From positions 496,001 through 560,000 of the forward strand of contig JAQEYU010000002.1 of assembly GCA_027692465.1 (NCBI GenBank): a DNA stretch of 64,000 nt, written 5' to 3'. The notes below the pieces were generated by a model. That model had not been told where the DNA came from. It did not search any database and saw only the letters and a program-made list of their open reading frames with translations. Positions 9,002-18,510 of this stretch are shown in pieces. Source of the stretch: Enterococcaceae bacterium OF42-14pH9A (GTDB taxonomy: Bacteria; Bacillota; Bacilli; Lactobacillales; Enterococcaceae). Both the position numbers and the translations under genes were made by a program. Numbering within the stretch: position 1 is the stretch's first letter; each line of letters starts with the position of its first letter.

Positions 9002-9034
9002 CTTTTTTTACTTCGATTATCTCTTTTTTACTTT
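9002..9034 (-). promoter_or_regulatory. Tandem direct repeat, candidate YesN-type operator
   Basis: Two near-identical blocks, CTTTTTTTACTT (9002-9013) and CTTTTTTACTTT (9023-9034), are spaced about 20 bp apart, two helical turns, just upstream of the cre site. AraC-type response regulators bind such direct repeats. Assigning it to the regulator at 9208-10767 is inference from proximity. Confidence 0.4.
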
Positions 9035-9045
9035 TTGGAGAGCAA

Positions 9046-9079
9046 TAAAAAGGACAGAGTCTTTATTTAACTCTGCCTC
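9046..9079 (-). terminator. Rho-independent terminator after the YesM/YesN operon
   Basis: On the minus strand GGCAGAGT (9077-9070), a 9-nt loop and ACTCTGTCC (9060-9052) are followed by TTTTTATT. It separates the two-component operon from the binding-protein operon. Confidence 0.75.
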
Positions 9080-9108
9080 TTTTCATTAAAAACTTGTTTG
9101 GAGATATC

Positions 9109-9134
9109 AGGGGACGTCTGAAAACTCCAGCGGC
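9109..9134 (-). repeat. Solo terminal fragment of the dispersed TIR repeat
   Basis: Starts AGGGGACGTCTGAAAACTCC and continues CAGCGGC, like the end of the copy at 48866. The sequence after it has no similarity to the other copies, so this is a truncated end. Confidence 0.55.
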
Positions 9135-9207
9135 CCATCGACACAGCTCGCAAGGAAACAAAAGCCCCCCATCAACCTTTTAAACAATCACTGAAATGCT
9201 GCTGGCC

Positions 9208-10767
9208 TCAGTGTTTACAGTATTCATTCGGCGATGTACCCGTCTGTTCCTTGAAAATACGGAAGAAATAATTGTACGAGGCAAACCCGGCTGCTTCGGC
9301 TACCTCTGCAATCGTTTTGTTTGAAAACGCCAGTAGTTTTTTCGCATACTCAATTCGTACATGATTCAGATATTTTACAAACGACATCGGCCACTGCTCG
9401 TTGAAAATCCGACTTAAATAGGAATAATTAACATGCAGGTTTTCGGCGCATTCCTTCAATGATATCTCCTGTTTAAAGTACTGGTGAATAAATAGTACCG
9501 ATTGCTGTACAAGTGAATCACAAGCTGAAAGGTAACTTTTCCCATAGGATTCAAATGCCTCATGAAATTTTTCAGTTGCCTTTTGCTCCATCTGTTGGAT
9601 CGTCGAGAAGTCACTACTCAAACTTGAGCCATTCAAATTCGCCTCATCTGCCCTAGGAGCATACTGTGACCATTCTGCTAAAAGTCCCCTCCAGGTCTCA
9701 CCCAAAATCCTGTTGATTGCGGCACGACTTAAATGCTGGTTACGCAAAAGCTGAAAAAACTGCTTCACAGAATTTTCAAACTGCGCCGGATGATAGAATC
9801 GAGCCGAAAAGAAAAGGTCAACCTCTAATTGTCTTAAACACTCTTTTTTATCATCAAAAAGCGCATCATAAAATACTTCCTGGCGATCTTCATAAACGAT
9901 ACCTCTCTCAGAAGTAACGTAAAACAGCTGATTATCAAACTCTTCTTCCAATCGAAAAATCTTCGTGCTCTGGTTTAGATCATTTGTCAATCGACCTACT
10001 TTTACAAAAAGTTGTAAATCCAACAGCCGTTGAGTGGTATTTCTCAATTTCAAGACCAGGCCTTCAATATAATGATGGATCTCCGACTTACTGGCAAACT
10101 CCGCAAACGACAACACAGCTAACAAGGCCCCTCTGTCAGTCACCGCCGTCAGTAATGAAATCCTATCTGACAACGTTTCTTTCAGAAAATCTGCCAACAC
10201 TTCCATTGACTTGATTTTATAGCGTTCTTTTTCCATGATCGATGCTTTTACATTCAGCGGTGCGATCATCAAACTGATGAGTTGCTTTTCCGGAAAAGCA
10301 CAACACTCTGCCAGTAATAATTGCTGCCTGTTTCCTTCTTCTTCCTTCAATATCTGCAGTATCTTTGAAGTTTGTGCACCCGGATCGTTTTCTTCACAGG
10401 TATCAAGATGGAGATCCTGCAATACCTTCTGAAGACTTTCTTCGGTGATCTCGTGCTTCAACATGTAGGCTTTAACTCCGTATTGGATGGCGCCTTTTGC
10501 ATATTCGAAATCAGCATAGCCGCTGATCACAACAACTTGGATACAGTTGTCCAATGTCTGCAATTGCTGCAAAAAACCCAATCCATCCAGTTTTGGCATG
10601 TTCATATCAAGGAAAATAATGTCCAAGCAACGTTCTTTGACGTAATCAAGCAACTCATACGGATCCGCTGTACTAATCGATAATTCCAACTGAGAAAATC
10701 CTGACAGTAGACCTTTCAATCGGGTTCGAGCAGAGAGCTCATCATCCAATAGTGCGACTTTCTTCAT
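9208..10767 (-). CDS. YesN-type response regulator with AraC DNA-binding domain
   Basis: A 519-residue cytoplasmic regulator. The receiver domain occupies residues 1-120, with acidic pair Asp8-Asp9 and phospho-acceptor Asp54 in FLDMNMPKLDG; the conserved lysine lies in YMLKHE rather than the usual LLKP. A long middle region (about 130-410) is typical of YesN homologues. The AraC double HTH is at about 415-519, ending in TGTSPNEYCKH. It overlaps the histidine kinase gene by 26 nt, implying coupled translation. It probably activates one or both flanking transporter operons, whose promoters carry tandem repeats or weak -35 boxes. Confidence 0.9.
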   Translation of the reverse strand: MKKVALLDDELSARTRLKGLLSGFSQLELSISTADPYELLDYVKERCLDIIFLDMNMPKLDGLGFLQQLQTLDNCIQVVVISGYADFEYAKGAIQYGVKAYMLKHEITEESLQKVLQDLHLDTCEENDPGAQTSKILQILKEEEGNRQQLLLAECCAFPEKQLISLMIAPLNVKASIMEKERYKIKSMEVLADFLKETLSDRISLLTAVTDRGALLAVLSFAEFASKSEIHHYIEGLVLKLRNTTQRLLDLQLFVKVGRLTNDLNQSTKIFRLEEEFDNQLFYVTSERGIVYEDRQEVFYDALFDDKKECLRQLEVDLFFSARFYHPAQFENSVKQFFQLLRNQHLSRAAINRILGETWRGLLAEWSQYAPRADEANLNGSSLSSDFSTIQQMEQKATEKFHEAFESYGKSYLSACDSLVQQSVLFIHQYFKQEISLKECAENLHVNYSYLSRIFNEQWPMSFVKYLNHVRIEYAKKLLAFSNKTIAEVAEAAGFASYNYFFRIFKEQTGTSPNEYCKH

Positions 10768-12412
10768 AAATATCCCCTTCCTTGATTAACGGCAATGAAA
10801 TACAAGCTTCGGTAAATTCACCGACTTTGGAGCGATAAGTCAATCCGTAGTCCTCCCCAAAATACAGCTTGATTCTTTTATCTATATTCCCGATGCCTAT
10901 TTTTGAGAATTGTTTGTTGACTCCGGATTTTCGTTTCGGATTATCCAATTCCGCCAGATCAAAACCGTTTCCGTTATCCGTTACTCTGATATACAAAATT
11001 TGTTCGACCGCTTCAGCCGATATAATGATCTCTCCTACTTTGTCCGTTTCCATATCAACAAAATTGTGTAAAATCGCATTTTCCACCAGAGGCTGTATGA
11101 TCAGTCGTAAAACCTGGAAATTGTCCAATTCGTCAGGAATATCATAGAAAACTTCAAATGAGGCACTATACGCAACTTGTTGGATGGCAATGTAGCTGCG
11201 AACCTGCTCTACTTCCGCTTTCAAACTCACTAAATCTTTGCCTCGATACATCGAGGCGTGAAGCAGCGTGATCAACGATCTGGTCAAGCGAGCGATGTTT
11301 CCCGCTTCCTGAAGCTCTGCCATCCAAATAATCGTATTTAACGTATTGGACAAAAAATGCGGGTTGATCTGGGCTTGGAGAAAGTTCATTTCAATTTCTT
11401 TTTTTTCACTTTCCCTTTGTTGATTCTCATCCATCAGCTGATTGATATTTCCCACCATCGAATTAAACGTCTGCCCCATATCTGCCAGCTCATCATTACT
11501 GGTGATAGCAACGCTTGCTGTCAGATCTTTGTTTTCCACCTGTTTCATTCCTCTGCTCAACTTGTCAATGTTTCTTGTGATCCGTATCACCATCCACGAG
11601 CCCAACAAAAGGGTAAATAAAATCACTGCCAAACAGAAAATCATAATCTGTAAAAATACGTGATTCATCGTTCCCAGTAAACGATCTTTCGGCAACAGAA
11701 GTTCGACAGCCATATCCAGCGCTGTCAGATCGATCGCATCTGAATAATACTGTGTTTCCTTGTTTTGATGCCCCAGTTGATCGATCTTCGCCCCGCTTTC
11801 GTCCCGAACTTTCAACACGGCTCCTTCCGGTAACGCTTCCAGTTGGGTTTGCAACAACGAGGGCAAGTCGATCTGAACGACCATCCTGCCAATCGTCTGA
11901 CTCGCTAATTGAATCGGCTTGATCACGGCATAGCCCTGGTTTTCTACATAGAAATCAACAACGCCCTCATTCAAAATTTGATTTTCAATCTCGTAATCCA
12001 CGTAACCGATATTGGTTAATCGTGCATAGGGTGAATAAACTGCGACTCCCATCAAATATTTCTGATATCCGTATACCGGTCGGATTATTTTAGACAGGTA
12101 CTGATTCAATTCCCAATTCTTATAAGTATCCTTTGCCAACGTCTTATCTCTGAAAGCCGGCAAAAAACGATTTTGCTCATCCATGATCAGTAAATACTTC
12201 ATATGGTCAATGCTGGAAGACAGTGTTTTATAGTCACGCTCGATACTGACTTTTAACGCTTGGCTTTGCGCCTGCATATTCACTTCGATCATTTTACTGC
12301 TGCCTGCATTAAAGGCCAACACCATGGATACCCCCATGCAGATAATCGCAGTTCCGATGATCAGTAGAAACTTTTTTTTGATTGTAAATTTGATTTTATT
12401 CGTCTTGGCCAT
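10742..12412 (-). CDS. YesM-type membrane sensor histidine kinase
   Basis: A 556-residue kinase. TM1 at about residues 13-35, an extracellular Cache-like sensor of about 230 residues, TM2 at about 265-290, a HAMP region, the His_kinase (LytS/YesM) phosphorylation segment QINPHFLSNTLN, and an HATPase domain with LVENAILHN and DNGNGFDL. The PHFL box reads PHFLSN where most YesM kinases have PHFLYN. The family senses sugars or their binding-protein complexes and phosphorylates the YesN partner encoded immediately downstream. Start ATG 12412 has CGGAG seven nt upstream. Confidence 0.92.
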   Translation of the reverse strand: MAKTNKIKFTIKKKFLLIIGTAIICMGVSMVLAFNAGSSKMIEVNMQAQSQALKVSIERDYKTLSSSIDHMKYLLIMDEQNRFLPAFRDKTLAKDTYKNWELNQYLSKIIRPVYGYQKYLMGVAVYSPYARLTNIGYVDYEIENQILNEGVVDFYVENQGYAVIKPIQLASQTIGRMVVQIDLPSLLQTQLEALPEGAVLKVRDESGAKIDQLGHQNKETQYYSDAIDLTALDMAVELLLPKDRLLGTMNHVFLQIMIFCLAVILFTLLLGSWMVIRITRNIDKLSRGMKQVENKDLTASVAITSNDELADMGQTFNSMVGNINQLMDENQQRESEKKEIEMNFLQAQINPHFLSNTLNTIIWMAELQEAGNIARLTRSLITLLHASMYRGKDLVSLKAEVEQVRSYIAIQQVAYSASFEVFYDIPDELDNFQVLRLIIQPLVENAILHNFVDMETDKVGEIIISAEAVEQILYIRVTDNGNGFDLAELDNPKRKSGVNKQFSKIGIGNIDKRIKLYFGEDYGLTYRSKVGEFTEACISLPLIKEGDIYEESRTIG

Positions 12413-12432
12413 GGCTGTACTCCGTTTTCTTA

Positions 12433-12462
12433 TGTATACTGTCTATTTTCAAAAAAAACCAA
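12433..12462 (-). promoter_or_regulatory. Candidate promoter for the YesM/YesN operon
   Basis: On the minus strand TTGGTT (12462-12457), an 18-nt spacer and TATACA (12438-12433) lie 21 nt upstream of the kinase start codon. The rest of the stretch to 12740 shows no supported gene. Confidence 0.45.
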
Positions 12463-12740
12463 TGAATAAAAAGCAGCGAGCCCTTCCAGAAAGCCGGGCA
12501 CACGTCCATCCTTACTGTTGCGGATCAACTTCCGCTTCTCTATTCTCTACTCTCAAAGTGCCTGTGTTCCATGTACGAACTGTTCCTGCAACTTATGGAT
12601 TTTCGCTTGTTGCGCCACCCGCTATATCGCTGGCGCCCTTTTTCTTCCTATAGCCATAGCCTACCACAGATCAGTAACTGCCGAAATTATGAATTTCGTC
12701 GCACTTTCATTTACAGTAAGAAGGCCCGGTCATTGACGGC

Positions 12741-12782
12741 AAAAAATCAGCAGCAGCCGCTCTTTCGAACGCCTCCTGCTGA
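12741..12782 (-). terminator. Rho-independent terminator after the GH43 gene
   Basis: Minus strand: TCAGCAG (12782-12776) pairs with CTGCTGA (12753-12747), with partial inner pairing, followed by TTTTTT (12746-12741). It closes the second transporter/GH43 region. Confidence 0.7.
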
Positions 12783-12804
12783 AACTTATCGGTGCTGCCT
12801 CGTA

Positions 12805-13752
12805 TCAGGATGCTGAGACTTCAGCACCATATGCCGCCAATCTTTCGTATTCCTCCTCTGCGATCTCGATGATCGTACCGTGTTTGAAGCCGTAAGGAAA
12901 TGAAAAGGCTTCTTTACAAGGTTCAAAGCGTCCACTGGCCAGGCTGTCTGCCACGAAAGGAACATACCCATGACCTTCTGCAGTCTTTGCTCCATAATAA
13001 TCCAGAAATAGGTACCATCTGCCGTCTTTGAGCTTGATCACAGTCGGTGCTTCGTATTGTCCCTGCTCCAAATGCGCCATGCACTCGTCAAAAGCCTGTA
13101 CCCGTTCATAAGGGCCGGTGATCTCTGCCGCGGTCAATAAAATGATGGTTTCCGGGTTGCTGTCGCTTTTGACGAACAGGTAATATTTGCCGTCTTCTTC
13201 ATAAATGGCCGAATCGATTACACTGGTATCCGTCTTTTCATACAGCAGCTGCGGCTTGGAAAAACGTTTGAAGTCCTTGGTCCGGTTGTAATAGATTCCC
13301 ATCTTCATGTACCAGCTGGCAGCACTCGGGGCTGACCAATGAACAACATAATCTTTCCTTTTCCGATCATAAATGATATCCGGCGCCCAGACACAGCCCA
13401 AATCTCCGTCAGCAACAGTCTTCATTTCCTGCATCGACCAGATCATCAAATCCCGCGATTCCCATTTCACCAGCTGCTGGCTGCCCAGCTCCTTGATCCG
13501 CTGCCACGACCCTTGATAGCGCCCCTTCATCCCATAGGACAAGGAGAGGTCCGTCGCCAAGATCACATATTTACCGGCAGTGGTCCGGGTGATCGTCATG
13601 TCCCGCACCCCTTTGTCGCCAAAATAACTCCACAGCATCGGTTGACTATTGTTGACCGCCTGCCAAATAAAACCGTCTCGGCTGATACCGAAATAGACCT
13701 GTTCCCCGTCAGGCGTATTTTTTTCTTTGAAATGTACAAAGAGATATGCCAT
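12805..13752 (-). CDS. GH43 family glycosidase (cytoplasmic, arabinofuranosidase/arabinanase-like)
   Basis: A 315-residue single-domain enzyme; ATG 13752 is chosen because AAGGGGA precedes it and because the protein then starts MAYLFVHFKE, like the first half of the GH43 fusion at 32989-34773. The three GH43 catalytic acids fit: Asp51 (VRDMTI), Asp180 (VIDSAIY) and Glu234 (YEAPTV). There is no signal peptide, so it works on imported oligosaccharides, most likely removing arabinose or galactose units. It is 42 nt downstream of a DUF624 gene. Confidence 0.85.
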   Translation of the reverse strand: MAYLFVHFKEKNTPDGEQVYFGISRDGFIWQAVNNSQPMLWSYFGDKGVRDMTITRTTAGKYVILATDLSLSYGMKGRYQGSWQRIKELGSQQLVKWESRDLMIWSMQEMKTVADGDLGCVWAPDIIYDRKRKDYVVHWSAPSAASWYMKMGIYYNRTKDFKRFSKPQLLYEKTDTSVIDSAIYEEDGKYYLFVKSDSNPETIILLTAAEITGPYERVQAFDECMAHLEQGQYEAPTVIKLKDGRWYLFLDYYGAKTAEGHGYVPFVADSLASGRFEPCKEAFSFPYGFKHGTIIEIAEEEYERLAAYGAEVSAS

Positions 13753-13794
13753 CCTACCGTCCCCTTTTTTCACTTGAACTCTTAATGTCACGGC

Positions 13795-14496
13795 TCACGC
13801 ACCAGCCGATCTCTCATCCACAGACAGATCGGCGTCATTCTTTGGGCGCGTCTCCTCCGTCTGCTCCGCTTGTCGCTGGATGTACTTGTCAAATACCCGA
13901 TTGAACAAGATCCCGTTCAAAAAAGCGATCCCGGCAAATAAAAACAGCAGCCAGAACATGCCATAACCAACGAAGGCCGGGTAAAAAATCGTCACGATCA
14001 CCGCCAAACCCATGAGCAGAGCTACCATGAAAGTGGTCAAAAAATGTCGAAAGCTCATCAGATAAGCATTTTTCAACGTAGCGCTGAGAGGGTTTTCAAA
14101 TTTCGCCTGCAACGGAAAGAGCCATATGCCCATGATCACCAGGCGGAATAAGATCACATAAAGGACACCTTTCATCACCAGTTGACCCATTCCGGACAGA
14201 TAAATATCCGCCACAACGAACCAGGCACGCGCGACAACTGCAATCCCCAGTATGCCAATCGACATCAAAATAGACTGCTTGAAATTTGACTTGAAGGCCC
14301 GGACATAACTCGTAAATACCTGCTCCTCATCCTTAGCCAATAATCGGTTTACTGCGTATGACAATGCTGTCACCGATGTTCCAATCGTGACAATCGGCAG
14401 ACAGCCTGCGATAAACAACAAATTCAAGATCATCAGATCACCGAATCGGCCCATGAATCGCGAGAATGGCGAATTCAGATTAAAAAGTCCCCTCAT
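13795..14496 (-). CDS. DUF624 (YesL-like) membrane protein
   Basis: A 233-residue protein starting at ATG 14496 behind GAGGGGAG; the longer frame to 14529 lacks a ribosome site. It opens with the family-typical MRGLFNLNSPFSRFMGRFGD, followed by about five to six transmembrane helices (for example ILNLLFIAGCLPIVTIGTSV) and a charged C-terminal tail. Function is unknown. It lies between the binding protein of the second transporter and the GH43 gene. It is separated from the binding protein by a terminator and a full-length copy of the dispersed repeat. Confidence 0.8.
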   Translation of the reverse strand: MRGLFNLNSPFSRFMGRFGDLMILNLLFIAGCLPIVTIGTSVTALSYAVNRLLAKDEEQVFTSYVRAFKSNFKQSILMSIGILGIAVVARAWFVVADIYLSGMGQLVMKGVLYVILFRLVIMGIWLFPLQAKFENPLSATLKNAYLMSFRHFLTTFMVALLMGLAVIVTIFYPAFVGYGMFWLLFLFAGIAFLNGILFNRVFDKYIQRQAEQTEETRPKNDADLSVDERSAGA

Positions 14497-14560
14497 AATG
14501 TGCTCCCCTCTTGTAATTAATAAGAACAATCTTACCTAACCTATACCTGCTTACTGATTT

Positions 14561-14723
14561 AGGGTGTGTCTGAAAACGCCGGGGGTATCCGGATTTTTGC
14601 GGACTTTTTAGCCGAAATCAAGGAGTAAAGCGCAGCTTATGCGGTACCAAGTTGCGCATTTACGACACAGATTGCGGTGAAAAGGACCAAAATAGCTGCC
14701 ACTGACGTTTTCAGACACGCCCT
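14561..14723 (-). repeat. Dispersed TIR repeat, full-length copy A (163 bp)
   Basis: Ends are inverted repeats: left AGGGTGTGTCTGAAAACG, right (read on minus) AGGGCGTGTCTGAAAACG. The interior contains a block around 14675-14698 (CGGTGAAAAGGACCAAAA) that recurs in copies B and, inverted, C. It has no coding capacity, so it looks like a MITE-type or intergenic palindromic element. Confidence 0.8.
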
Positions 14724-14740
14724 GATATTACACTTAGCTT

Positions 14741-14780
14741 ACGAAAAAAGAAAGGTCGAAAAGTAATGACTTCCCGACCT
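14741..14780 (-). terminator. Rho-independent terminator after the second binding-protein gene
   Basis: Minus strand: AGGTCG (14780-14775) and CGACCT (14758-14753) are followed by TTCTTTTTT. It sits 19 nt after the stop of the binding protein at 14799. Confidence 0.75.
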
Positions 14781-14798
14781 CCCCCAAACGTTTGTCTG

Positions 14799-16400
14799 TT
14801 ATTTGTACTCTACTTTATTGTCTTTTGCCCATTCGTCCAATTGTTTTTGCAGATTTTCACGAACTTCATCGTAACCGGCATCTTTCAATTTTTTACGCAT
14901 TTCTTTCACTTTTGCTTCCGGATCATCGAATTTACCGGCACCCAATTGTGGCAGGTATTCTGACAAGATGCTTGCAAAAGCTGATTGGTAGGATTCAATC
15001 TCAGTCTTGTCAAAAATCAGATTGATGTATTGATATTCGTAAGAGTTGTCCATCAAATCATCAATCATTTCGTGTTTAGTCGGCATATCAGTTACTTTAT
15101 CCAACTCAAACTCGTCCATCCGGCCAGCCCAGAAGTTCGCCCCCAAAGCATCTTTTGTAACATCGTATCCTTCCGGGAAATCCAACTTGCCGTCTTCGGT
15201 CACGATATAATCTTTGTCCAAGATACCATAGTTCATCAGTCGGTAGCACTCTTCGTCGTTACGAATCAAGTCATATGCTTGCAGGGCCAATTCAGGATTC
15301 TTGGAAGTTGCAGAAATCGCCAGGGCACCATGGGTCTTGATGTCTTGCATCACATTTCCGTTTTCTTGACCCCAGTAGAAGAATTTCGGATCAGAGCCAG
15401 GTTGTTTTTCATTCATTTGGTTGTAAATGCTGCCATAGAAGGTCTGTGCATGGTGTTGATCGGTTGCGGTTTGTCCGTTGAAGAACTCTTCACGGGTGTC
15501 GCCATCGTAGTTCAGTACGTCTTCGCGCCAAACCCCCATATCGTTCCATTGCTTCGCCAGTTTCGCACCTTCGATATATTCGTCAGATTCCATAATGTGA
15601 GAAGTGATTGTGTAAGGATCTGATTCCGTTGTTTCCCAAAGTGCGTAGTTACCAGCAGACAGACCTAACAAACCACGGTAGTCTTCTTTCCCTTGAGAGT
15701 ATACATCCAACGGGATAGAGCCTAGATTCGCACCGATAACATCCCAAGGAATAACGTCTTCTTTGTTATCTTTGACCCATTGGAAGTATTTGGTGAAGTC
15801 TTCGAATTTTGTGATTTCACCGTTTTCAAAGCCGGCTTCTTTTGCCCAATCTCCACGATAGAAGAAGCCATGGTTCGTAAACTGCGTATAGTTGTCTTCC
15901 GGGATAAAGTAGACTTTGCCATCCGTGTACTTCACAATGTCCCAGTCGCCATCTTTATCAATTTGTTCATAAGTCTTAGGTGCATTTTCCTTCAACATGT
16001 CTTCTGACAATTCCATGAAGGCACCTTTTTCAGTGTTTTCCCATGCGTACAACCAGTCTGTTGCCGTTGTGATCATGTCGATCGAACCATCTCCGGCAAT
16101 CAATTGTGTATTGTATTGTGTTTGCCAGTCAGCCCACTCAACATAGAACAGATCCAGTTCAGCATTGACACCTTTGTCTTGGAACTTTTTATTCAATTCT
16201 TTCAGCATATCTTTATAACGACCATTTGTTGGTTTATTCCCCAGTACCAACATGGTCAATTTTTCAGCCTTGCCGCCTTTTTTACCATCAGCAGAGTTTC
16301 CGCCATCGGATCCGCTGCCACCACATGCTGTAAGCCCGGTCAGCATTGTTGCCGTAACCAAAGCCCCCGTCAAAATTTTCTTTAACTTATTCCCTTTCAT
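14799..16400 (-). CDS. Lipoprotein sugar-binding protein of second LplABC-type transporter
   Basis: A 533-residue lipoprotein; ATG 16400 follows AGGAGGTTTTGGG, while the 42-codon upstream extension has no signal. The signal peptide ends in LTAC (Cys26), then a Gly/Ser/Asp-rich linker. Its size matches LplA-like oligosaccharide-binding proteins. Unlike the first cluster, the gene is third in its operon, after both permeases, 41 nt behind the YtcP-type permease. It presents ligand to the 17357-18313 / 16441-17343 permease pair. It is only distantly similar in motif layout to the 7344-8939 protein, which suggests a different oligosaccharide. Confidence 0.92.
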   Translation of the reverse strand: MKGNKLKKILTGALVTATMLTGLTACGGSGSDGGNSADGKKGGKAEKLTMLVLGNKPTNGRYKDMLKELNKKFQDKGVNAELDLFYVEWADWQTQYNTQLIAGDGSIDMITTATDWLYAWENTEKGAFMELSEDMLKENAPKTYEQIDKDGDWDIVKYTDGKVYFIPEDNYTQFTNHGFFYRGDWAKEAGFENGEITKFEDFTKYFQWVKDNKEDVIPWDVIGANLGSIPLDVYSQGKEDYRGLLGLSAGNYALWETTESDPYTITSHIMESDEYIEGAKLAKQWNDMGVWREDVLNYDGDTREEFFNGQTATDQHHAQTFYGSIYNQMNEKQPGSDPKFFYWGQENGNVMQDIKTHGALAISATSKNPELALQAYDLIRNDEECYRLMNYGILDKDYIVTEDGKLDFPEGYDVTKDALGANFWAGRMDEFELDKVTDMPTKHEMIDDLMDNSYEYQYINLIFDKTEIESYQSAFASILSEYLPQLGAGKFDDPEAKVKEMRKKLKDAGYDEVRENLQKQLDEWAKDNKVEYK

Positions 16401-16440
16401 CCCAAAACCTCCTATAAATTTGTGATAAATTCCAAACATC

Positions 16441-17343
16441 CTATCCCTTGACCGCACCAATCGTGATACCGGAAATAAAGTATCTTTGTACGAACGGGTA
16501 CAGGAAAATAATTGGCCCGGTTGCAACGACCGCAGTAGCCATCTTCAATGTATTTGACGGCAAATTCGAAACATCGACATTTGCTCCGGCTACTGAACCC
16601 TTCAAGGCTGCTGCCTGATTGATAATGCTGTAAAGATAATATTGCAGCGGTTTAAAATCTACCGATGATCCCAGATACAGAGAGGACAAGTACCACTCAT
16701 TCCAATAACCCAGTGCAAGGAACAAGCCCACCGTAGCCAATGCCGGCTTCAACATCGGCAATACCAGCTGATAAAAGATCCGGAAATCGCCGGCACCGTC
16801 AATTTTCCCGGATTCCACAATTTCAAATGGCACTGACTTGGCGAAATTTTTCATCAAGATGATTAACCAAGGTGTCATCAAAAGCTGTAAGAATACGGCC
16901 AAATAACTGCCCTTAAGGCCCAGATAGCGTGATACCCAAATGTACGAAGGTGCCATCCCGGCAGAAAACAGCGTCGTGAAGTAAATGAAGAAGGACAACT
17001 GATTACGAAAATGGAAGTCGCGACGCTGCAGACAAAATCCGGTCATGGCGATCACGAACAAGCCCACCACTGTTCCCGCCAAGGTCATGATAATCGTCAC
17101 TGCATATGAACCCATGATCTGCTTAGGGCTCAGGAACACCCATTTATAAGCATCAAACGTAAATCCTTTGGGCAGTAATCCGAACCCTTCTTTCATAATG
17201 ATCGATTCATTTGAAAACGAAGCCGAAACGATCAGAATAAAAGGAACCAGACAGATTAATGCAAACAGTCCCACAAAGACAGTGGAAACAGTTTTTAGTG
17301 CCACACCACTTTTGTCATCTTTGATTTTATTTTTCTTTGCCAT
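16441..17343 (-). CDS. ABC sugar transporter permease, YtcP type (second transporter)
   Basis: A 300-residue permease; start ATG 17343 has AGGAGG upstream, and the extended frame would run into the neighbouring gene. Six transmembrane helices, EAA loop ESGKIDGAGDFRIFYQLVLP, and C-terminus GITIGAVKG. It starts 14 nt after the LplB-type permease stop, so the two are co-translated. It is a component of an oligosaccharide importer; the ATPase is not encoded nearby. Confidence 0.92.
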   Translation of the reverse strand: MAKKNKIKDDKSGVALKTVSTVFVGLFALICLVPFILIVSASFSNESIIMKEGFGLLPKGFTFDAYKWVFLSPKQIMGSYAVTIIMTLAGTVVGLFVIAMTGFCLQRRDFHFRNQLSFFIYFTTLFSAGMAPSYIWVSRYLGLKGSYLAVFLQLLMTPWLIILMKNFAKSVPFEIVESGKIDGAGDFRIFYQLVLPMLKPALATVGLFLALGYWNEWYLSSLYLGSSVDFKPLQYYLYSIINQAAALKGSVAGANVDVSNLPSNTLKMATAVVATGPIIFLYPFVQRYFISGITIGAVKG

Positions 17344-17356
17344 ATGTTTCCACCTC

Positions 17357-18313
17357 CTAGAACAATGCGTAATCTTTGTTAATGCGTCGAACCAACCAGT
17401 TACTGAACATAACCAGGGCAAAGCCGAACACAGATTGATACAATCCGACTGCTGTCGATGATGTGAAGTTGTTTTGCGACATCATCATACGATAAACAGA
17501 TGTTTCAATAATATCGGTGCTTTGATAAAGCTGCGCGTTATTACCTACCAAGTTCCAGAAAAGCCCGAAGTTCCCCTTCATGATTCCGCCCAGAGAAAAC
17601 AGGAACAAAATAATGAATGTCGGCTTCAAACTAGGCAGGATAATGTGACGGATACGTTGCCAAGTGTTGGCCCCGTCCACTTCTGCTGCTTCAATGATGC
17701 TGTTATCGATCCCCGTGATAGTAGCAAAGTAAACAATAGAGCCATACCCGGTGCTCTGCCACAGTTGACAGAAGACGATGATGAAGGGCCAAACTGCTTT
17801 CATACTATAAATTTTCAACGGTTCGCCACCGAACGATTTGATCAGCGTATTCAACGCCCCGGTATCGAAGTTCAAGATGTTGAAGGCGATTGCACCAATC
17901 AAAACAGCTGAGATGAAATACGGCAGAAACATCAACGTTTGTGATACTTTACGAAACAGCTTGTTCTTGATTTCATTGAGCATGATCGCTAACGTAATTT
18001 GCAAAAGGTTTCCTAATACAATAAATGCGACATTATACAAGACCGTATTACGAGTCAACTGCCATAGCTGACCAGATTTAACGAGAAACTCAAAATTCCT
18101 AAAGCCTACAAAATCACTGCCAAAAATACCTTTAGCAAAGTTAAAGTTTGTAAATGCGATGTAAACCCCCGGTAATGGTGCATAAGCAAATACCAAAAAG
18201 AATGCAATCGCCGGCAGACACATCAAAATCAATACTTTATTGGCTTTGATCTTGCCCAATAATCCCAATTTTTTTCTGGATTCGACTGGCGCTGCGGTTG
18301 TGTTCATTTCCAT
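17357..18313 (-). CDS. ABC sugar transporter permease, LplB type (second transporter)
   Basis: A 318-residue permease, first gene of the second transporter operon. After a short polar N-terminus it has six helices and the EAA loop EAAEVDGANTWQRIRHIILP. The ATG at 18313 follows AGAAAGGGG. The promoter at 18419-18447 with overlapping cre-like sites predicts CcpA control. Gene order (LplB, YtcP, binding protein) differs from the first cluster, where the binding protein comes first. Confidence 0.92.
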   Translation of the reverse strand: MEMNTTAAPVESRKKLGLLGKIKANKVLILMCLPAIAFFLVFAYAPLPGVYIAFTNFNFAKGIFGSDFVGFRNFEFLVKSGQLWQLTRNTVLYNVAFIVLGNLLQITLAIMLNEIKNKLFRKVSQTLMFLPYFISAVLIGAIAFNILNFDTGALNTLIKSFGGEPLKIYSMKAVWPFIIVFCQLWQSTGYGSIVYFATITGIDNSIIEAAEVDGANTWQRIRHIILPSLKPTFIILFLFSLGGIMKGNFGLFWNLVGNNAQLYQSTDIIETSVYRMMMSQNNFTSSTAVGLYQSVFGFALVMFSNWLVRRINKDYALF

Positions 18314-18418
18314 AATCTGACCCCTTTCTCCCTTTCCTGTTGCTTTTTCTGACTAAATTTTCTTAGTATCCACCATTCCCTTCCAAGATACAATCGCCAA
18401 GAGCACCCATATGTTACT

Positions 18419-18447
18419 ATTTTAGATAACCTTGAATTTCGTTGCAA
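18419..18447 (-). promoter_or_regulatory. Promoter of the second transporter operon
   Basis: Minus strand TTGCAA (18447-18442), a 17-nt spacer and TAAAAT (18424-18419). A cre-like site overlaps the -35. Confidence 0.6.
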
Positions 18448-18456
18448 AGGTTTACA
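18443..18456. promoter_or_regulatory. cre-like site over the second transporter promoter
   Basis: On the minus strand TGTAAACCTTTGCA matches TGWAARCGYTWNCW at 13 of 14, the central G being replaced by C. It overlaps the -35 hexamer, as expected for CcpA repression. Confidence 0.5.
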
Positions 18457-18510
18457 AGTTTCTAGTAACGCTCATGTAGGTAATAGATATCTGATTTAGT
18501 TAGCGAACAA

